Shown here piece after piece: positions 16,857 to 25,637 of a stretch of DNA of 62,172 bases (its first letter is position 1; each line of letters opens with the position of its first letter). The translations under genes were made by a program, and so were the position numbers. Source of the DNA: Desulfobacterales bacterium HSG16 (GTDB lineage Bacteria; Desulfobacterota; Desulfobacteria; Desulfobacterales; HSG16); assembly GCA_030377965.1 (NCBI GenBank), contig JAUCGE010000011.1, positions 1 through 62,172 on the forward strand. Reading direction: 5' to 3'. A model generated the notes under the pieces. It saw only the letters and a program-made list of their open reading frames with translations, searched no databases and had not been told where the DNA came from.

Positions 16857-17111
16857 ATGAGCGATACTCTCGAAAAAATCAGGGACGGAATTCAGGAAAT
16901 TTTTCCAGAAGCAGCAGATATGGAAATCACCAATGATACGACACTCGAAGAAATTCCGGACTGGGATTCCATGTCGGCGGTTAACCTTCAAGGATATATT
17001 GAACAGACTTTCCAGGTAATAATTCCCCAGGATCTGCTTGCTGATGAAACTACGATACAAGAAGTTATTTCATATGTCCAAGATCCAGAAAAAATCAAGG
17101 AGGCTATGTAA
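16857..17111 (+). CDS. Acyl carrier protein
   Basis: An 84-residue acyl carrier protein. The phosphopantetheine site is S38 in PDWDSMSAVNL, with the usual acidic helix II following. The motif DSMS in place of DSLD, together with the context, marks it as a specialised carrier and not the central fatty-acid AcpP. It lies 42 bases after the ketoacyl synthase III gene and about 100 bases before the PHA-synthase-like gene on the same strand. It probably carries the acyl chain made by the synthase. A ribosome-binding site GAAAGGAAAA precedes the ATG. Confidence 0.92.
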   Translation: MSDTLEKIRDGIQEIFPEAADMEITNDTTLEEIPDWDSMSAVNLQGYIEQTFQVIIPQDLLADETTIQEVISYVQDPEKIKEAM

Positions 17112-17209
17112 AAGCGCCAATTCTGGGGCAACTGCCGAAAATCGGGCAAATATTAATTTACAGATAAATTCATTCCATAAGAACACTGAATCCATAAGGA
17201 AGTTGCAGC

Positions 17210-18910
17210 TTGATTTCTCCTGACAATTTTACAGACCCTTTTGAAATAGGTTCGATTTTTGCGAAGACCGGCGCATCATGGATTCAGAATCCAGAATCTC
17301 TGGCAAGAATGCTTGATCAACTCAGCGGCCGAATCCAGAAGACCCTTTCTGATAATCTCGAACCCTTTTTCTCAAAATCCCTTTCAGCCGATAAAATCCC
17401 CGAATATGACGAAGCTGCCCTGCTGGACGCGGTCAAGACGGTTTCGGCATCCGCTCGCAAGCTTCACTTGATATACAATCGGTGGATGAAAGAATTTATT
17501 GATAATACTCCAGATCTCAAACCAGACGAGAAAGAACGTTGCGCGTTCTGGATCAGCCAGTTGATATATTCTATGGCTCCGTCCAACTATTTCTGGACAA
17601 ATCCGGCTGCTGTTAAAAAAAGTATCGATACAAAGGGCAAAAGCCTGGCGCAGGGAATTGAAACCTGGATCGAAGATTTAAAACGGGGAGACGGACTGCT
17701 CAAATTAAGCGATGAAAATGCATTTTCAGTGGGTAAAAACATCGCACAGACAAAAGGCGCTGTAGTCTTTAGAAACGAATTGATGGAACTGATCCAGTAT
17801 GAACCTGTAAAAAAAAAGACATGGGCAGTTCCCGTGGTCTTTATCCAGCCCTGGATCAATAAATTCTATATTTTCGATCTCAGCGAACAGAACAGCTTTG
17901 TCAGATATCTTTTAAATCAAGGGTTCAGTGTCTTTATCACCAGTTGGAAAAATCCCGGCCATGATATGCGAAATACCACATTCGAAGATTACATGTTCAA
18001 GGGCGCGTTGACGGCTGTTGAGGTTGCAAATCAAATATGCAATACAAAAAAAGTCCATGCAGCAGGCTACTGTGTCGGAGCTTGCGCCCTTGCCGCACTT
18101 ATGGCATGGCTGAATCGAAAATATGAAGACCAGGATAAAATACCCGTGGCCAGATGGACAACTTTTGCTGGTCTGACAGATTTTTCCAGACAGGGGGATC
18201 TCAGCTTTTTCATAAGCGAAAAATCTCTTCCTTTGATAGAGGCATCAATCTCTGTCAACGGATATCTCGATAAAACAAGTATATCTTTAATTTTCAGGCT
18301 ATTACAGCCAAACAATTTAATCTGGCGCTATTTTGTCAACAACTATTTATATGGTACACCCCCGCCAAAATCAGATTTTCTATTCTGGAACGCAGACAGC
18401 ACCAGGCTGCCGGAAGCTATGTGCAGATTTTATTTAAAATCGTGCTATGTTAAAAATCAACTGGCAGTTAAAGACAGTCTGACGTTAAATGGTTACCCCA
18501 TAGATCTCGGCAGCATTAAGCAGCCTCTTTATGCAGTCGGCGCAATGAAGGATCATATCAGCCCCTGGCATGGAACCTTTCTGTCCTGTAATCTTTCGGG
18601 CGGCCCGGTCAGATATGTCCTGTCCAATGAAGGTCATATTACTGGATTCGTGAATCCACCCACAAAAAAAGCAAAAGGAAAATACTGGGCAGGAACGGCA
18701 GATAACAATTTGACAGGTCAAGATGTCGACAAACCGCCAGATCCAGATAAATGGCTGTCCGAACAGACCTTGCAACGGGGTTCATGGTGGCCGGACTGGG
18801 TTTTATGGCTGACTGAAGATAATCAGCCGGATGTAAAACCACCTTCAATCGGATCTGAAAAATATCCTGTTATCGAAAAAGCCCCTGGAAAATACGTCCT
18901 GGAATCATAA
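17210..18910 (+). CDS. PHA synthase-like (PhaC) enzyme
   Basis: A 566-residue alpha/beta hydrolase-fold protein of the polyhydroxyalkanoate synthase family. The lipase-like box GYCVGA holds the nucleophile C288. D448 (GAMKDHISPW) and H476 (NEGHITGF) complete the triad. PhaC enzymes polymerise (R)-3-hydroxyacyl-CoA to a storage polyester. Length agrees with class I enzymes, although the N-terminal 200 residues are diverged. I take TTG at 17210 as start, with AAGGA 9 bases upstream; the next in-frame ATG is at residue 34. There is no phasin, PhaA or PhaR gene nearby, and the neighbour is an ACP. Its chain donor may therefore differ from the classical CoA thioester. Confidence 0.85.
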   Translation: MISPDNFTDPFEIGSIFAKTGASWIQNPESLARMLDQLSGRIQKTLSDNLEPFFSKSLSADKIPEYDEAALLDAVKTVSASARKLHLIYNRWMKEFIDNTPDLKPDEKERCAFWISQLIYSMAPSNYFWTNPAAVKKSIDTKGKSLAQGIETWIEDLKRGDGLLKLSDENAFSVGKNIAQTKGAVVFRNELMELIQYEPVKKKTWAVPVVFIQPWINKFYIFDLSEQNSFVRYLLNQGFSVFITSWKNPGHDMRNTTFEDYMFKGALTAVEVANQICNTKKVHAAGYCVGACALAALMAWLNRKYEDQDKIPVARWTTFAGLTDFSRQGDLSFFISEKSLPLIEASISVNGYLDKTSISLIFRLLQPNNLIWRYFVNNYLYGTPPPKSDFLFWNADSTRLPEAMCRFYLKSCYVKNQLAVKDSLTLNGYPIDLGSIKQPLYAVGAMKDHISPWHGTFLSCNLSGGPVRYVLSNEGHITGFVNPPTKKAKGKYWAGTADNNLTGQDVDKPPDPDKWLSEQTLQRGSWWPDWVLWLTEDNQPDVKPPSIGSEKYPVIEKAPGKYVLES

Positions 18911-19005
18911 GTATCTATGGCAGGGCGAGGTTCCGTCCCGCTATCTTTCAGGGTATATTATATTTTGGAGTTTCCTGACAAGTTGCCAGGTATTGAATGA
19001 GCTGC

Positions 19006-19033
19006 TTGACAGCAGAATAAAAACGAATATTAT
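19006..19033 (+). promoter_or_regulatory. Sigma-70 promoter for the SDR gene
   Basis: A perfect -35 TTGACA (19006-19011), a 16-base spacer and TATTAT (19028-19033). The expected start of transcription is near 19040, about 40 bases before the ATG of the reductase gene. The gene may thus be expressed apart from the upstream synthase genes. Confidence 0.6.
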
Positions 19034-19077
19034 AACATAGTTCGCAATGGAACAAAACACAACAAAAGGATCAGAAC

Positions 19078-19821
19078 ATGGAAATTTCAGGCAAAAAAGT
19101 CATTATCACAGGCGGCGGCAGAGGTCTTGGGAAACAATTTGCAACAGACCTTCAAAAACAAGGGGCAAAACCTTATGTTATTGATGTAGTTCAGAAAAAC
19201 CTGGATGATCTAAAGGAAGAAACAGGAATAGAAGGCAGAGTTGTAGATGTCACAAATGAGGCTGAAGTCGAAGGTTTTTTCGATGAGTACGCCAAAAACC
19301 ACGGATCTTGCGATATTCTGATCAACAATGCAGGCATTACGGCAGACGCTCTTTTTGTTTCCAAAAAAGAAGATAAAATCAAAAAACTCTCCCTTTCCAA
19401 CTGGGACAAGGTGATGGGAGTCAATCTGACGGGCGTTTTCCTATGCGGCAGGGAAGCAGCAGCGCAGATGGTACAAAACGAGATTGAAGGCTTAATCATC
19501 AATATTTCTTCCATCAGCCGCTTTGGCAACATCGGGCAGAGCAATTATTCAGCCACAAAAGCAGGAGTTGCTGCCCTGACTGTTACCTGGGCCAAAGAGC
19601 TGGCAAAGTACAAAATCAGATCCGCAGCCATAGCACCGGGTTTTGTAAATACTGAAATGGTGGCAAAAATCAACAAAAAGGTCATTGACAAAATAACTGC
19701 CATGATTCCCACTGGAAGGCTGGCTGATATGAGCGAAATTTCAAAAGCTGCTCAATTCATAATCGAATGTGATTATTTCAACGGCAGGATTCTTGAGATT
19801 GACGGAGCGTTGAGAATATAG
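19078..19821 (+). CDS. SDR-family 3-oxoacyl reductase (FabG-like)
   Basis: A classical short-chain dehydrogenase of 247 residues. It has the cofactor loop TGGGRGLG (residues 11-18), NNAG (83-86), the catalytic Ser in SSIS (144-147), Y157 and K161 (YSATK), and APGFVNTEM. It is nearest to FabG and PhaB, which reduce 3-oxoacyl-ACP or acetoacetyl-CoA to the 3-hydroxy form. An Asp at the end of the second strand (VIDV) points to NAD(H) rather than NADP(H). It fits as the reductase that supplies hydroxyacyl units to the PHA-synthase-like enzyme upstream. It has its own promoter and the ribosome-binding site AAAAGGA. Confidence 0.88.
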   Translation: MEISGKKVIITGGGRGLGKQFATDLQKQGAKPYVIDVVQKNLDDLKEETGIEGRVVDVTNEAEVEGFFDEYAKNHGSCDILINNAGITADALFVSKKEDKIKKLSLSNWDKVMGVNLTGVFLCGREAAAQMVQNEIEGLIINISSISRFGNIGQSNYSATKAGVAALTVTWAKELAKYKIRSAAIAPGFVNTEMVAKINKKVIDKITAMIPTGRLADMSEISKAAQFIIECDYFNGRILEIDGALRI

Positions 19822-19826
19822 CAGGT

Positions 19827-19890
19827 AAGTACCTGTGCAAAAATTCCGTGACATTTTTTGTAGGTGGGCAAAAGCGAAGCGTTGCCCACC
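19827..19890. repeat. Extragenic repeat, family 2, copy 1
   Basis: It begins AAGTACCTGTGCAAAAATTC and ends with an inverted pair GTGGGCAA...TTGCCCAC. Almost the same sequence occurs at 51853-51918, and a related one at 44572-44627. It starts five bases after the stop codon of the reductase gene. All copies lie outside genes, near 3' ends. Confidence 0.75.
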
Positions 19891-19976
19891 AGTTACCTAA
19901 AGGAATCTTCCTGCCTGAATTTTTCAAAGCCGGAGAAACCCAGCCAACAGCGCCCTTCAAACCACAAAATCATTTA

Positions 19977-20135
19977 GGGCCGTGGATAAAATAACTTCCA
20001 CAACCTTGCTTGCCTTTGAATCTGTTTTCTGCGTTGCATTGATGGGTACAGACAATAAGTATTCACCCATCAATGCGCCTTGAAAACAGATCCAAATTCG
20101 GCACAATCTTATGGAATTAATTTCATCCACGACCC
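19977..20135. mobile_element. 159-bp MITE, copy 3, TTA-flanked
   Basis: A complete copy with TTA on both sides (19974-19976 and 20136-20138). The ends are GGGCCGTGGATAAAATAACT and, on the other strand, GGGTCGTGGATGAAATTAAT. The centre pairs GCATTGATGGGT with ACCCATCAATGC. It is some 95% like copy 2 by eye. It lies between the reductase and ABC1-kinase genes. Confidence 0.85.
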
Positions 20136-20138
20136 TTA

Positions 20139-20433
20139 TCCTCTTTTTGAGGATGCTTATATTTTTAAGATGCCCAAAAGACTACAAGTTCTCATATCCG
20201 GGAAAAAACAAGATGGGACTTGCAATCATATTCGGAATATGCCAAGCTTTTCCAATTGGACACGATTCCTTCTTTCAGCCATGCCCCCTTCAATTTGGCA
20301 GGCGATAAATCACCCTTAATACCAACCATCCGTTACAGCAATGGTCAATAGAGCGGTATCGTATCACCATGATATGAGTTTGGCTGAGATATGCTAAACC
20401 CCATATCGATAAATTGAATATAAAGGAAATAAA
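20139..20433. other. Intergenic, nothing recognised
   Basis: About 295 bases between the MITE and the ABC1-kinase gene. Short open frames on both strands show no protein-like character. I see no clear promoter. Confidence 0.3.
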
Positions 20434-22191
20434 ATGATTATTGATTTTGAAAAACAAAAACACATGATTCGTCATCTGACACGAACTATGAAACGGCCTG
20501 AACTTGAAAAATTTTTCCTGTCTTTTGTCGATAAAATGGGCAGGAAAACCTTCAATCAGAAAGTGGCGGATCAAATAGTTCGCGCCACACAACCAGGTGA
20601 CGTAATACCTGAAGTTTACAGCGAATATCGACAAATCGTAATTGACGGTATACTTTTTTTATTATCAGCCCTCAATTCAAAGCGTCTGGTGCAGATCGCC
20701 ACGGATCAACTGCTTCTTGCAGAAGATACGCCCATAGAAAAGCGATTGATCATCCTTGCCGGTCAGGTACCAACATTCCACAAACTTGGCCAGATCATAG
20801 CAAGAAACAGGAATGTCAATCCTGATTTCAGAAAATGGCTGATCCAGCTTGAAAACGGTGTCAAAGGAAGTGATGTCAATGCTATTCATGACAAAATCGA
20901 AAAAGATCTCGGAAAAAACATGGATATTTTTTCCATCCAGATGGACAAAAAAATTCTTTCCGAAGCCAGCGTTGGTGTGGTGATCGCTTTTGACTGGACA
21001 TCTCCTGAGACAAAAAAAAGAAAACAAGGGGCGTTCAAAATAGTCAAACCGATGGTATTAGAGCATCTCAACGAAGAGCTTGACTGCCTTGATGAAATGG
21101 CAAAACATTTTGATTCCACCAGGCATCTTTATACCTTAAAAGATTTTGGATTTATCAAAACTTTTCAAGAAGTCAGGTATGCGCTTGAAAAAGAGCTGGA
21201 ATTGTGGGGTGAACAGTCAAACCTTTCAAAAGCTTTTCTTTTTTACGGAAACGAAGATTCCATTTTGATTCCAGAGGTTCTGCCATTTTCCACGGATACC
21301 ATCACAGCCATGGAACTGGTTGATGGCTGCAAAGTTACGGACGCGCCATTAAGCGATACAGGCAAAAATATGTGTGCAAACTTGCTTTTCAAGGCTCTGC
21401 TTTGTTATCCTGTCTTTTCACGCAAAAAAGAAACTCTTTTCCACGGTGATCCTCATGCAGGCAATATATATGCTGTCGAGGGAAAGATGGAAAAAGACGT
21501 TAAGGTTGCTCTTCTGGACTGGAGCCTTGCCGGAAATCTTTCCCTGTCCTTGAGAATAAACCTGCTCATGCTGCTCACAGGCGTGATTACAGAAAATGAG
21601 GACAGAATATGCAAAGCTCTGGGGAAACTGTCAGAAGAAGAAGTACTTGAGGGTTCGATTCTTGCGAAAAAAATCCGTTCAATAGCACAGGATGTCATTC
21701 AAAGCCAGGAGTATTCAGAGAACAGGCTTGTGGGAAAAACATTTTTGTTTATTGATAAGTCACTGGTCAAAGGAGTTCCGTTTTCAAGGGATCTGTTATT
21801 GTTCAGAAAGGCTGAATTCACTTTTGAAGGAATTCTTTATACCCTTGACCCCGAATTTGATATAAATCAATCACTTTTTACAGTCATGGCAGGACATTGT
21901 ATCAAAGAATTCCCCAAGCGCATGATAAATCTGGCGTTTCCATTTTTCGATAAACCTGAGCGATATGAAAGCCTCATGTCCAACAAGGATCTTCAAAATC
22001 TCGCTCTCTTTTTCTTGTTGAAAACCATTGAAAATGCAGTTGGAAAAGGAATCAACGTTATTGACTGTCTGTCAGAGCAGTCATCTTCTCTCAATTATTT
22101 CATGAATCTGCCGTTTGCGGCAACCGAATATGTCGCAGATATTTTCTGGAATCCGATAACAAGACGAATTTCAAGCCACCGTTCTGCCTGA
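20434..22191 (+). CDS. ABC1/AarF/UbiB-family atypical kinase
   Basis: A 585-residue protein of the ABC1/ADCK group. Family marks are KLGQII in the N-terminal helix region, ASVGVV at the place of the Ala-rich loop, KQGAFKIVKP with the probable ATP-binding Lys, the catalytic FHGDPHAGN and the metal-binding LLDWSLAG. UbiB proteins support quinone synthesis or membrane-lipid handling by an ATPase-like activity. Here the gene stands beside an acyl-chain pathway, and no ubiquinone or menaquinone gene is near. The C terminus has no evident paired membrane helices. The loop ASVGVV differs from the usual AAASLGQV. A good ribosome-binding site AAAGGAA precedes the ATG. Confidence 0.85.
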   Translation: MIIDFEKQKHMIRHLTRTMKRPELEKFFLSFVDKMGRKTFNQKVADQIVRATQPGDVIPEVYSEYRQIVIDGILFLLSALNSKRLVQIATDQLLLAEDTPIEKRLIILAGQVPTFHKLGQIIARNRNVNPDFRKWLIQLENGVKGSDVNAIHDKIEKDLGKNMDIFSIQMDKKILSEASVGVVIAFDWTSPETKKRKQGAFKIVKPMVLEHLNEELDCLDEMAKHFDSTRHLYTLKDFGFIKTFQEVRYALEKELELWGEQSNLSKAFLFYGNEDSILIPEVLPFSTDTITAMELVDGCKVTDAPLSDTGKNMCANLLFKALLCYPVFSRKKETLFHGDPHAGNIYAVEGKMEKDVKVALLDWSLAGNLSLSLRINLLMLLTGVITENEDRICKALGKLSEEEVLEGSILAKKIRSIAQDVIQSQEYSENRLVGKTFLFIDKSLVKGVPFSRDLLLFRKAEFTFEGILYTLDPEFDINQSLFTVMAGHCIKEFPKRMINLAFPFFDKPERYESLMSNKDLQNLALFFLLKTIENAVGKGINVIDCLSEQSSSLNYFMNLPFAATEYVADIFWNPITRRISSHRSA

Positions 22192-22251
22192 TCTGAAAAA
22201 TCAAGTCTTGAAATAACAGCATCTCAAGAAACTTTCATATAAATACTTGAC

Positions 22252-22273
22252 GCAGGGCGGAACCCCGCCCTGC
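22252..22273. repeat. GC-rich hairpin after ABC1-kinase gene
   Basis: A 9-bp stem GCAGGGCGG / CCGCCCTGC around AACC. The same hairpin is found at 44637-44659. It is followed by GAAGCGTTGCCCACC, a piece of the family 2 extragenic repeat. No U-run follows, so it is not a plain terminator. Confidence 0.6.
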
Positions 22274-22403
22274 CGTCAATGAAGCGTTGCCCACCATTCA
22301 CGGTGGGCATAAACACACATCCCTCAATTTCCTGCATGAGATATTATTGATATGACATGCTCAAGCCAGGCTCTGATACCAGGCTCTGACCAGGCAGGTA
22401 CAC

Positions 22404-22703
22404 TCATATCAGAGCCGTACCCAGAAGATACTCATCAAATGTTGTCGGTTCTTCCTGATAGATCGCCAGCATATCTTCATATTTATTTCTTTCATCATTT
22501 TCTTTCCAGCTATTCCAACTTTCGATATTCTGCCAGGTGCTGATTACGATAAGAGACTGGGGATCATTGTTTTCCATGAGAGTCTCGCCTGAAACATATC
22601 CTGGATGTTTCATGGCCATGGAACGCAGATCGCTGAGAAGAGAAAGAACTTCAAGGGTTTTGCCTTTTCTAAAATGTCTTTTAATAATAATTTTTGCGAG
22701 CAT
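22404..22703 (-). CDS. ABM-domain (antibiotic monooxygenase-fold) protein
   Basis: A 99-residue single-domain protein of the ABM dimeric alpha-beta barrel fold. Typical elements are the opening MLAKIIIKRHFRKGK, then HPGYVSGETL, VISTWQNIESWNSW and the C-terminal EEPTTFDEYLL. Members include small-molecule monooxygenases, heme-degrading enzymes and many of unknown role. The substrate here cannot be told. The ATG at 22703 has a strong AGGAGGG six bases upstream. The open frame reaches to 22748 but has no ribosome-binding site there. It is a single gene facing the ABC1-kinase gene tail to tail. Confidence 0.8.
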   Translation of the reverse strand: MLAKIIIKRHFRKGKTLEVLSLLSDLRSMAMKHPGYVSGETLMENNDPQSLIVISTWQNIESWNSWKENDERNKYEDMLAIYQEEPTTFDEYLLGTALI

Positions 22704-22834
22704 ACTTCCCTCCTTTTCGTTGACTTGGTTAATGCCTGATTGACACACAGACCTATTATAAAAAACAAATCTTCAAACCAATTGACAACTATGCACAAGA
22801 CAGACTGTTACATAAAAAGGATCAAATCAATTCC

Positions 22835-23014
22835 TTAAAAAATCGGCTCCATCGAAAGTTTGAAAAAGAATGCCTTGAGAAAATTTGTTGACGAAGATGC
22901 GATTTCCCACCAGGATTGCAGGTATCTTTCCAGAGACTCCTGCATCGTTTTTTCAAATTGCCATGCATTTTTTCTCCCTTTCAAGATAGTTTCTGTATAT
23001 CCGTTTATATATTT
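22835..23014 (-). CDS. Possible small protein after ispD
   Basis: The frame that follows the ispD stop is open, in phase, for 77 more codons to a TAA at 22835-22837. Its second part reads WQFEKTMQESLERYLQSWW and then STNFLKAFFFKLSMEP, which looks like a real amphipathic or hydrophobic protein and not random sequence. No good start codon is evident: TTG near 22990 and ATG at 22961 both lack a ribosome-binding site. A strong AGGGAG site serves an ATG in another frame, whose product is less protein-like. It may be a small gene or a decayed one. The start given is tentative. Confidence 0.25.
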   Translation of the reverse strand, partial: KYINGYTETILKGRKNAWQFEKTMQESLERYLQSWWEIASSSTNFLKAFFFKLSMEPIF

Positions 23015-23068
23015 TTTTTCAACATAATTGATAAAATATTCAGGATATATTCCGCTGCAGCGTAGTTT

Positions 23069-23806
23069 TTACACAATCGACTTCATGATGCTTTCGGCCA
23101 GGAAAAGGTCTTCACGGTTCGTGATCTTGATGTTAAACCGGCTGCCATCAATGATCTTGATCGGAATTTGCATACGCTCAACAAGAGAAGCGTCATCGGT
23201 TCCCAAAAATCCGTCTTTTCGTGCTTTTTCATGCGCTCGCATTATTATATCATATGAAAAAGCCTGTGGTGTCTGGGCAAGATAAATGTTTTTTCTTGGA
23301 AGAGTTGATTCGATATTTTTAAAATCGTTCGATTTTTTCAAGGTGTCAAAGGCTGCAATAGCAAGAATGCAGGCCCCTGATAATTTTGCATGGCTGATGC
23401 AGGCTGCAATATTGTCGGCGCTGATAAACGGCCTGACTCCGTCATGGATCAAAACGATATCATCTTTTTTTCCCCTGATAGCGCAAAGGCCATTATAAAC
23501 CGAATCCTGACGCTGCTCTCCTCCACGGACAAGCAAAATTTTTTTCTTTGAATTTTTTTTATTACGATCAGGTTTATTATGGCCAAGTCTATTACGATAA
23601 AGGGGTGCAACAATTTTTTCGTCACAATACCTCATATCGGCTTCAGGAACCGATATTATAATTTCATCCACATCTTTGCAGGTATCGAAAGCGCGTATCG
23701 TATGGGCTAAAATTGGCTTGCCGCAAACAGGCAGGTACTGCTTGGCTACAGAACTTTCCATCCGTGTACCCAAACCGCCAGCAACAATAACCACAGAAAC
23801 CTTCAT
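23069..23806 (-). CDS. ispD: IspD, MEP cytidylyltransferase
   Basis: 2-C-methyl-D-erythritol 4-phosphate cytidylyltransferase, the third step of the non-mevalonate isoprenoid pathway, of 245 residues. The nucleotide loop VAGGLGTRMESSVAKQY, the HDGVRPFIS motif, AQTPQAF and the C-terminal GSRFNIKITNREDL are all present. An Asn/Lys/Arg-rich insert of about 20 residues (around 72-92, NRLGHNKPDRNKKNSKKK) lies before RGGEQRQDSV and is not usual. It follows the HPr-fusion gene by 7 bases. IspF is not adjacent, as it often is in other bacteria. Confidence 0.94.
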   Translation of the reverse strand: MKVSVVIVAGGLGTRMESSVAKQYLPVCGKPILAHTIRAFDTCKDVDEIIISVPEADMRYCDEKIVAPLYRNRLGHNKPDRNKKNSKKKILLVRGGEQRQDSVYNGLCAIRGKKDDIVLIHDGVRPFISADNIAACISHAKLSGACILAIAAFDTLKKSNDFKNIESTLPRKNIYLAQTPQAFSYDIIMRAHEKARKDGFLGTDDASLVERMQIPIKIIDGSRFNIKITNREDLFLAESIMKSIV

Positions 23807-23813
23807 AGAATTT

Positions 23814-25127
23814 TCAATCTCTTAAATACTTCAATTCTTTTGGCAGAGGAATGCCTCTGCCCATTGCATCCTCACCATAGTTTACATTGGCCAGTACCTT
23901 GATATCCTTCAATGCCCTGTCATCACCTTCAAAAACAACTTCAGTAATATCCTCGTTTTTGATTTTCCCCCCAGCCCATTGAATATCAAGAACACTTCCA
24001 GCATCAAACCTGCTGGCCCCCGCGCATAACTCAACCTGCCCTCCGTAATGCTGCACGATCTTGGCCACCAGCAGACTCGGACGACAGTGAAACCCGCGCT
24101 CTACAGGGATTCCGACCTTGACAGAAGAACGTTCAATATTTTCATTGAGAATTTTTTTTGCAAGATCTCTGCCGGTCGTCAGAAAATGGCAGACATAATA
24201 AAGCCCGTAATTTATGGTTCTGTCAAGAAGCTGGTGCGGATCAATCAGCTCGGATAAATTATTTTGTGCATTCTTGTAAATATTCTTGTACCCGGCTTCG
24301 TGCAGATGCCGTTCATAGAAGTGAAGAAGCCTTCCTATCAGTTGAAGCAGATGAAAAACTATGGAAAAATAACTCCGAAATTGTTTGAGTCGGCTGCCTT
24401 CAGCATTTATGCCGCCATGCATCATATGCGTATCAAAATAGGATTGAAGGTTATGAACCTTCATTTCAAAACGTCTGATTTCGACTTCGTTTATCCTGTC
24501 TGGAACTATTGTCAAAATTTCTTCGATATCATATGGCTCATAAAAGGCAAACTGCTCAAAATGCTTTACAATGTTTAAAAATTCACTTGCTATCCTGACG
24601 ATTTTCTTCTTCTGCTGTTCCTTGGCCACATCATCAATGGCATCTTCAAGTATCTCGCTCGTAGCTATACTGGGAAAATCGGTAAGGGAAAAACTGCCAT
24701 CTGGAATCGGAATTTCCAGGCATCGAGCTTCTTGCAGAATGACAGGCCCAAGATTCATAAGACATTCTGTTAAAAACTGAAGGGTGAGTTTCCCCTGTCT
24801 TTCAAATTCTTCGGTATCCGTAAGACAGTAAAATACCAGACGGTTGGAAATATGTTTCTGGGAATACCCGCCAAGACTCAAATGACGGACAGCAGCTGAA
24901 AGCTCTCTGTAAAAAAACCACTTTTTGCTATTTTTAGCTCCATGAAAATCAAGGAAATCTTCCAGCACCTGGGATTCGGCAATCAGCCGGGAGTACAGTC
25001 TTTTAGCCAGTACGATGCTAGAATCGCCCAGTCCTGAAATATAACTGCAATAAATCAGATAACTGTGAGAAAACAGTCTGGTTTTTTCAGCAAAAGAAAA
25101 ATCACATACATTATTTTTTAGTTGCAT
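23814..25127 (-). CDS. HPr-domain protein with helical N-terminal region
   Basis: A 437-residue protein. The last 100 residues form an HPr-like domain: H347 in GFHCRPSLLVAKIV stands at the PTS phospho-His, and S378 in FDAGSVLDIQWAG at the regulatory Ser46. The first 330 residues are helical and match no family I know. They contain many aromatic and His residues (LLHFYERHLHEAG). HPr normally passes phosphate from enzyme I to sugar permeases. A fused form with both phospho-sites suggests a regulatory receiver of PTS or HPr-kinase signals. It lies between rnpB and ispD and overlaps neither. No other PTS gene is in the window. Confidence 0.7.
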   Translation of the reverse strand: MQLKNNVCDFSFAEKTRLFSHSYLIYCSYISGLGDSSIVLAKRLYSRLIAESQVLEDFLDFHGAKNSKKWFFYRELSAAVRHLSLGGYSQKHISNRLVFYCLTDTEEFERQGKLTLQFLTECLMNLGPVILQEARCLEIPIPDGSFSLTDFPSIATSEILEDAIDDVAKEQQKKKIVRIASEFLNIVKHFEQFAFYEPYDIEEILTIVPDRINEVEIRRFEMKVHNLQSYFDTHMMHGGINAEGSRLKQFRSYFSIVFHLLQLIGRLLHFYERHLHEAGYKNIYKNAQNNLSELIDPHQLLDRTINYGLYYVCHFLTTGRDLAKKILNENIERSSVKVGIPVERGFHCRPSLLVAKIVQHYGGQVELCAGASRFDAGSVLDIQWAGGKIKNEDITEVVFEGDDRALKDIKVLANVNYGEDAMGRGIPLPKELKYLRD

Positions 25128-25164
25128 AATCCACGTAAATAATAAAACACCTTGAATTGGTTAT

Positions 25165-25556
<392 letters not shown>

Positions 25557-25562
25557 AATTTT

Positions 25563-25588
25563 CAGTGTCTGCAATAAGATAGACACTG
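25563..25588. repeat. Hairpin upstream of rnpB
   Basis: A perfect 8-bp inverted pair CAGTGTCT / AGACACTG with a 10-base loop between the zinc-ribbon gene and rnpB. It has no clear U-run and could be a weak terminator or part of the rnpB promoter region. Confidence 0.35.
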
Positions 25589-25637
25589 CACAAGCTAAAA
25601 ACCTGATACAAAAATGAGGAACGAAGGGTTCCAGATT

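Noticed and set aside
22884-22985. ATG frame starting MHGNLKKRCRSLWKD after ispD
   Set aside because: It has a good AGGGAG site, but the product is Arg/Ser-rich without protein character; the alternative frame in the same bases looks more real.
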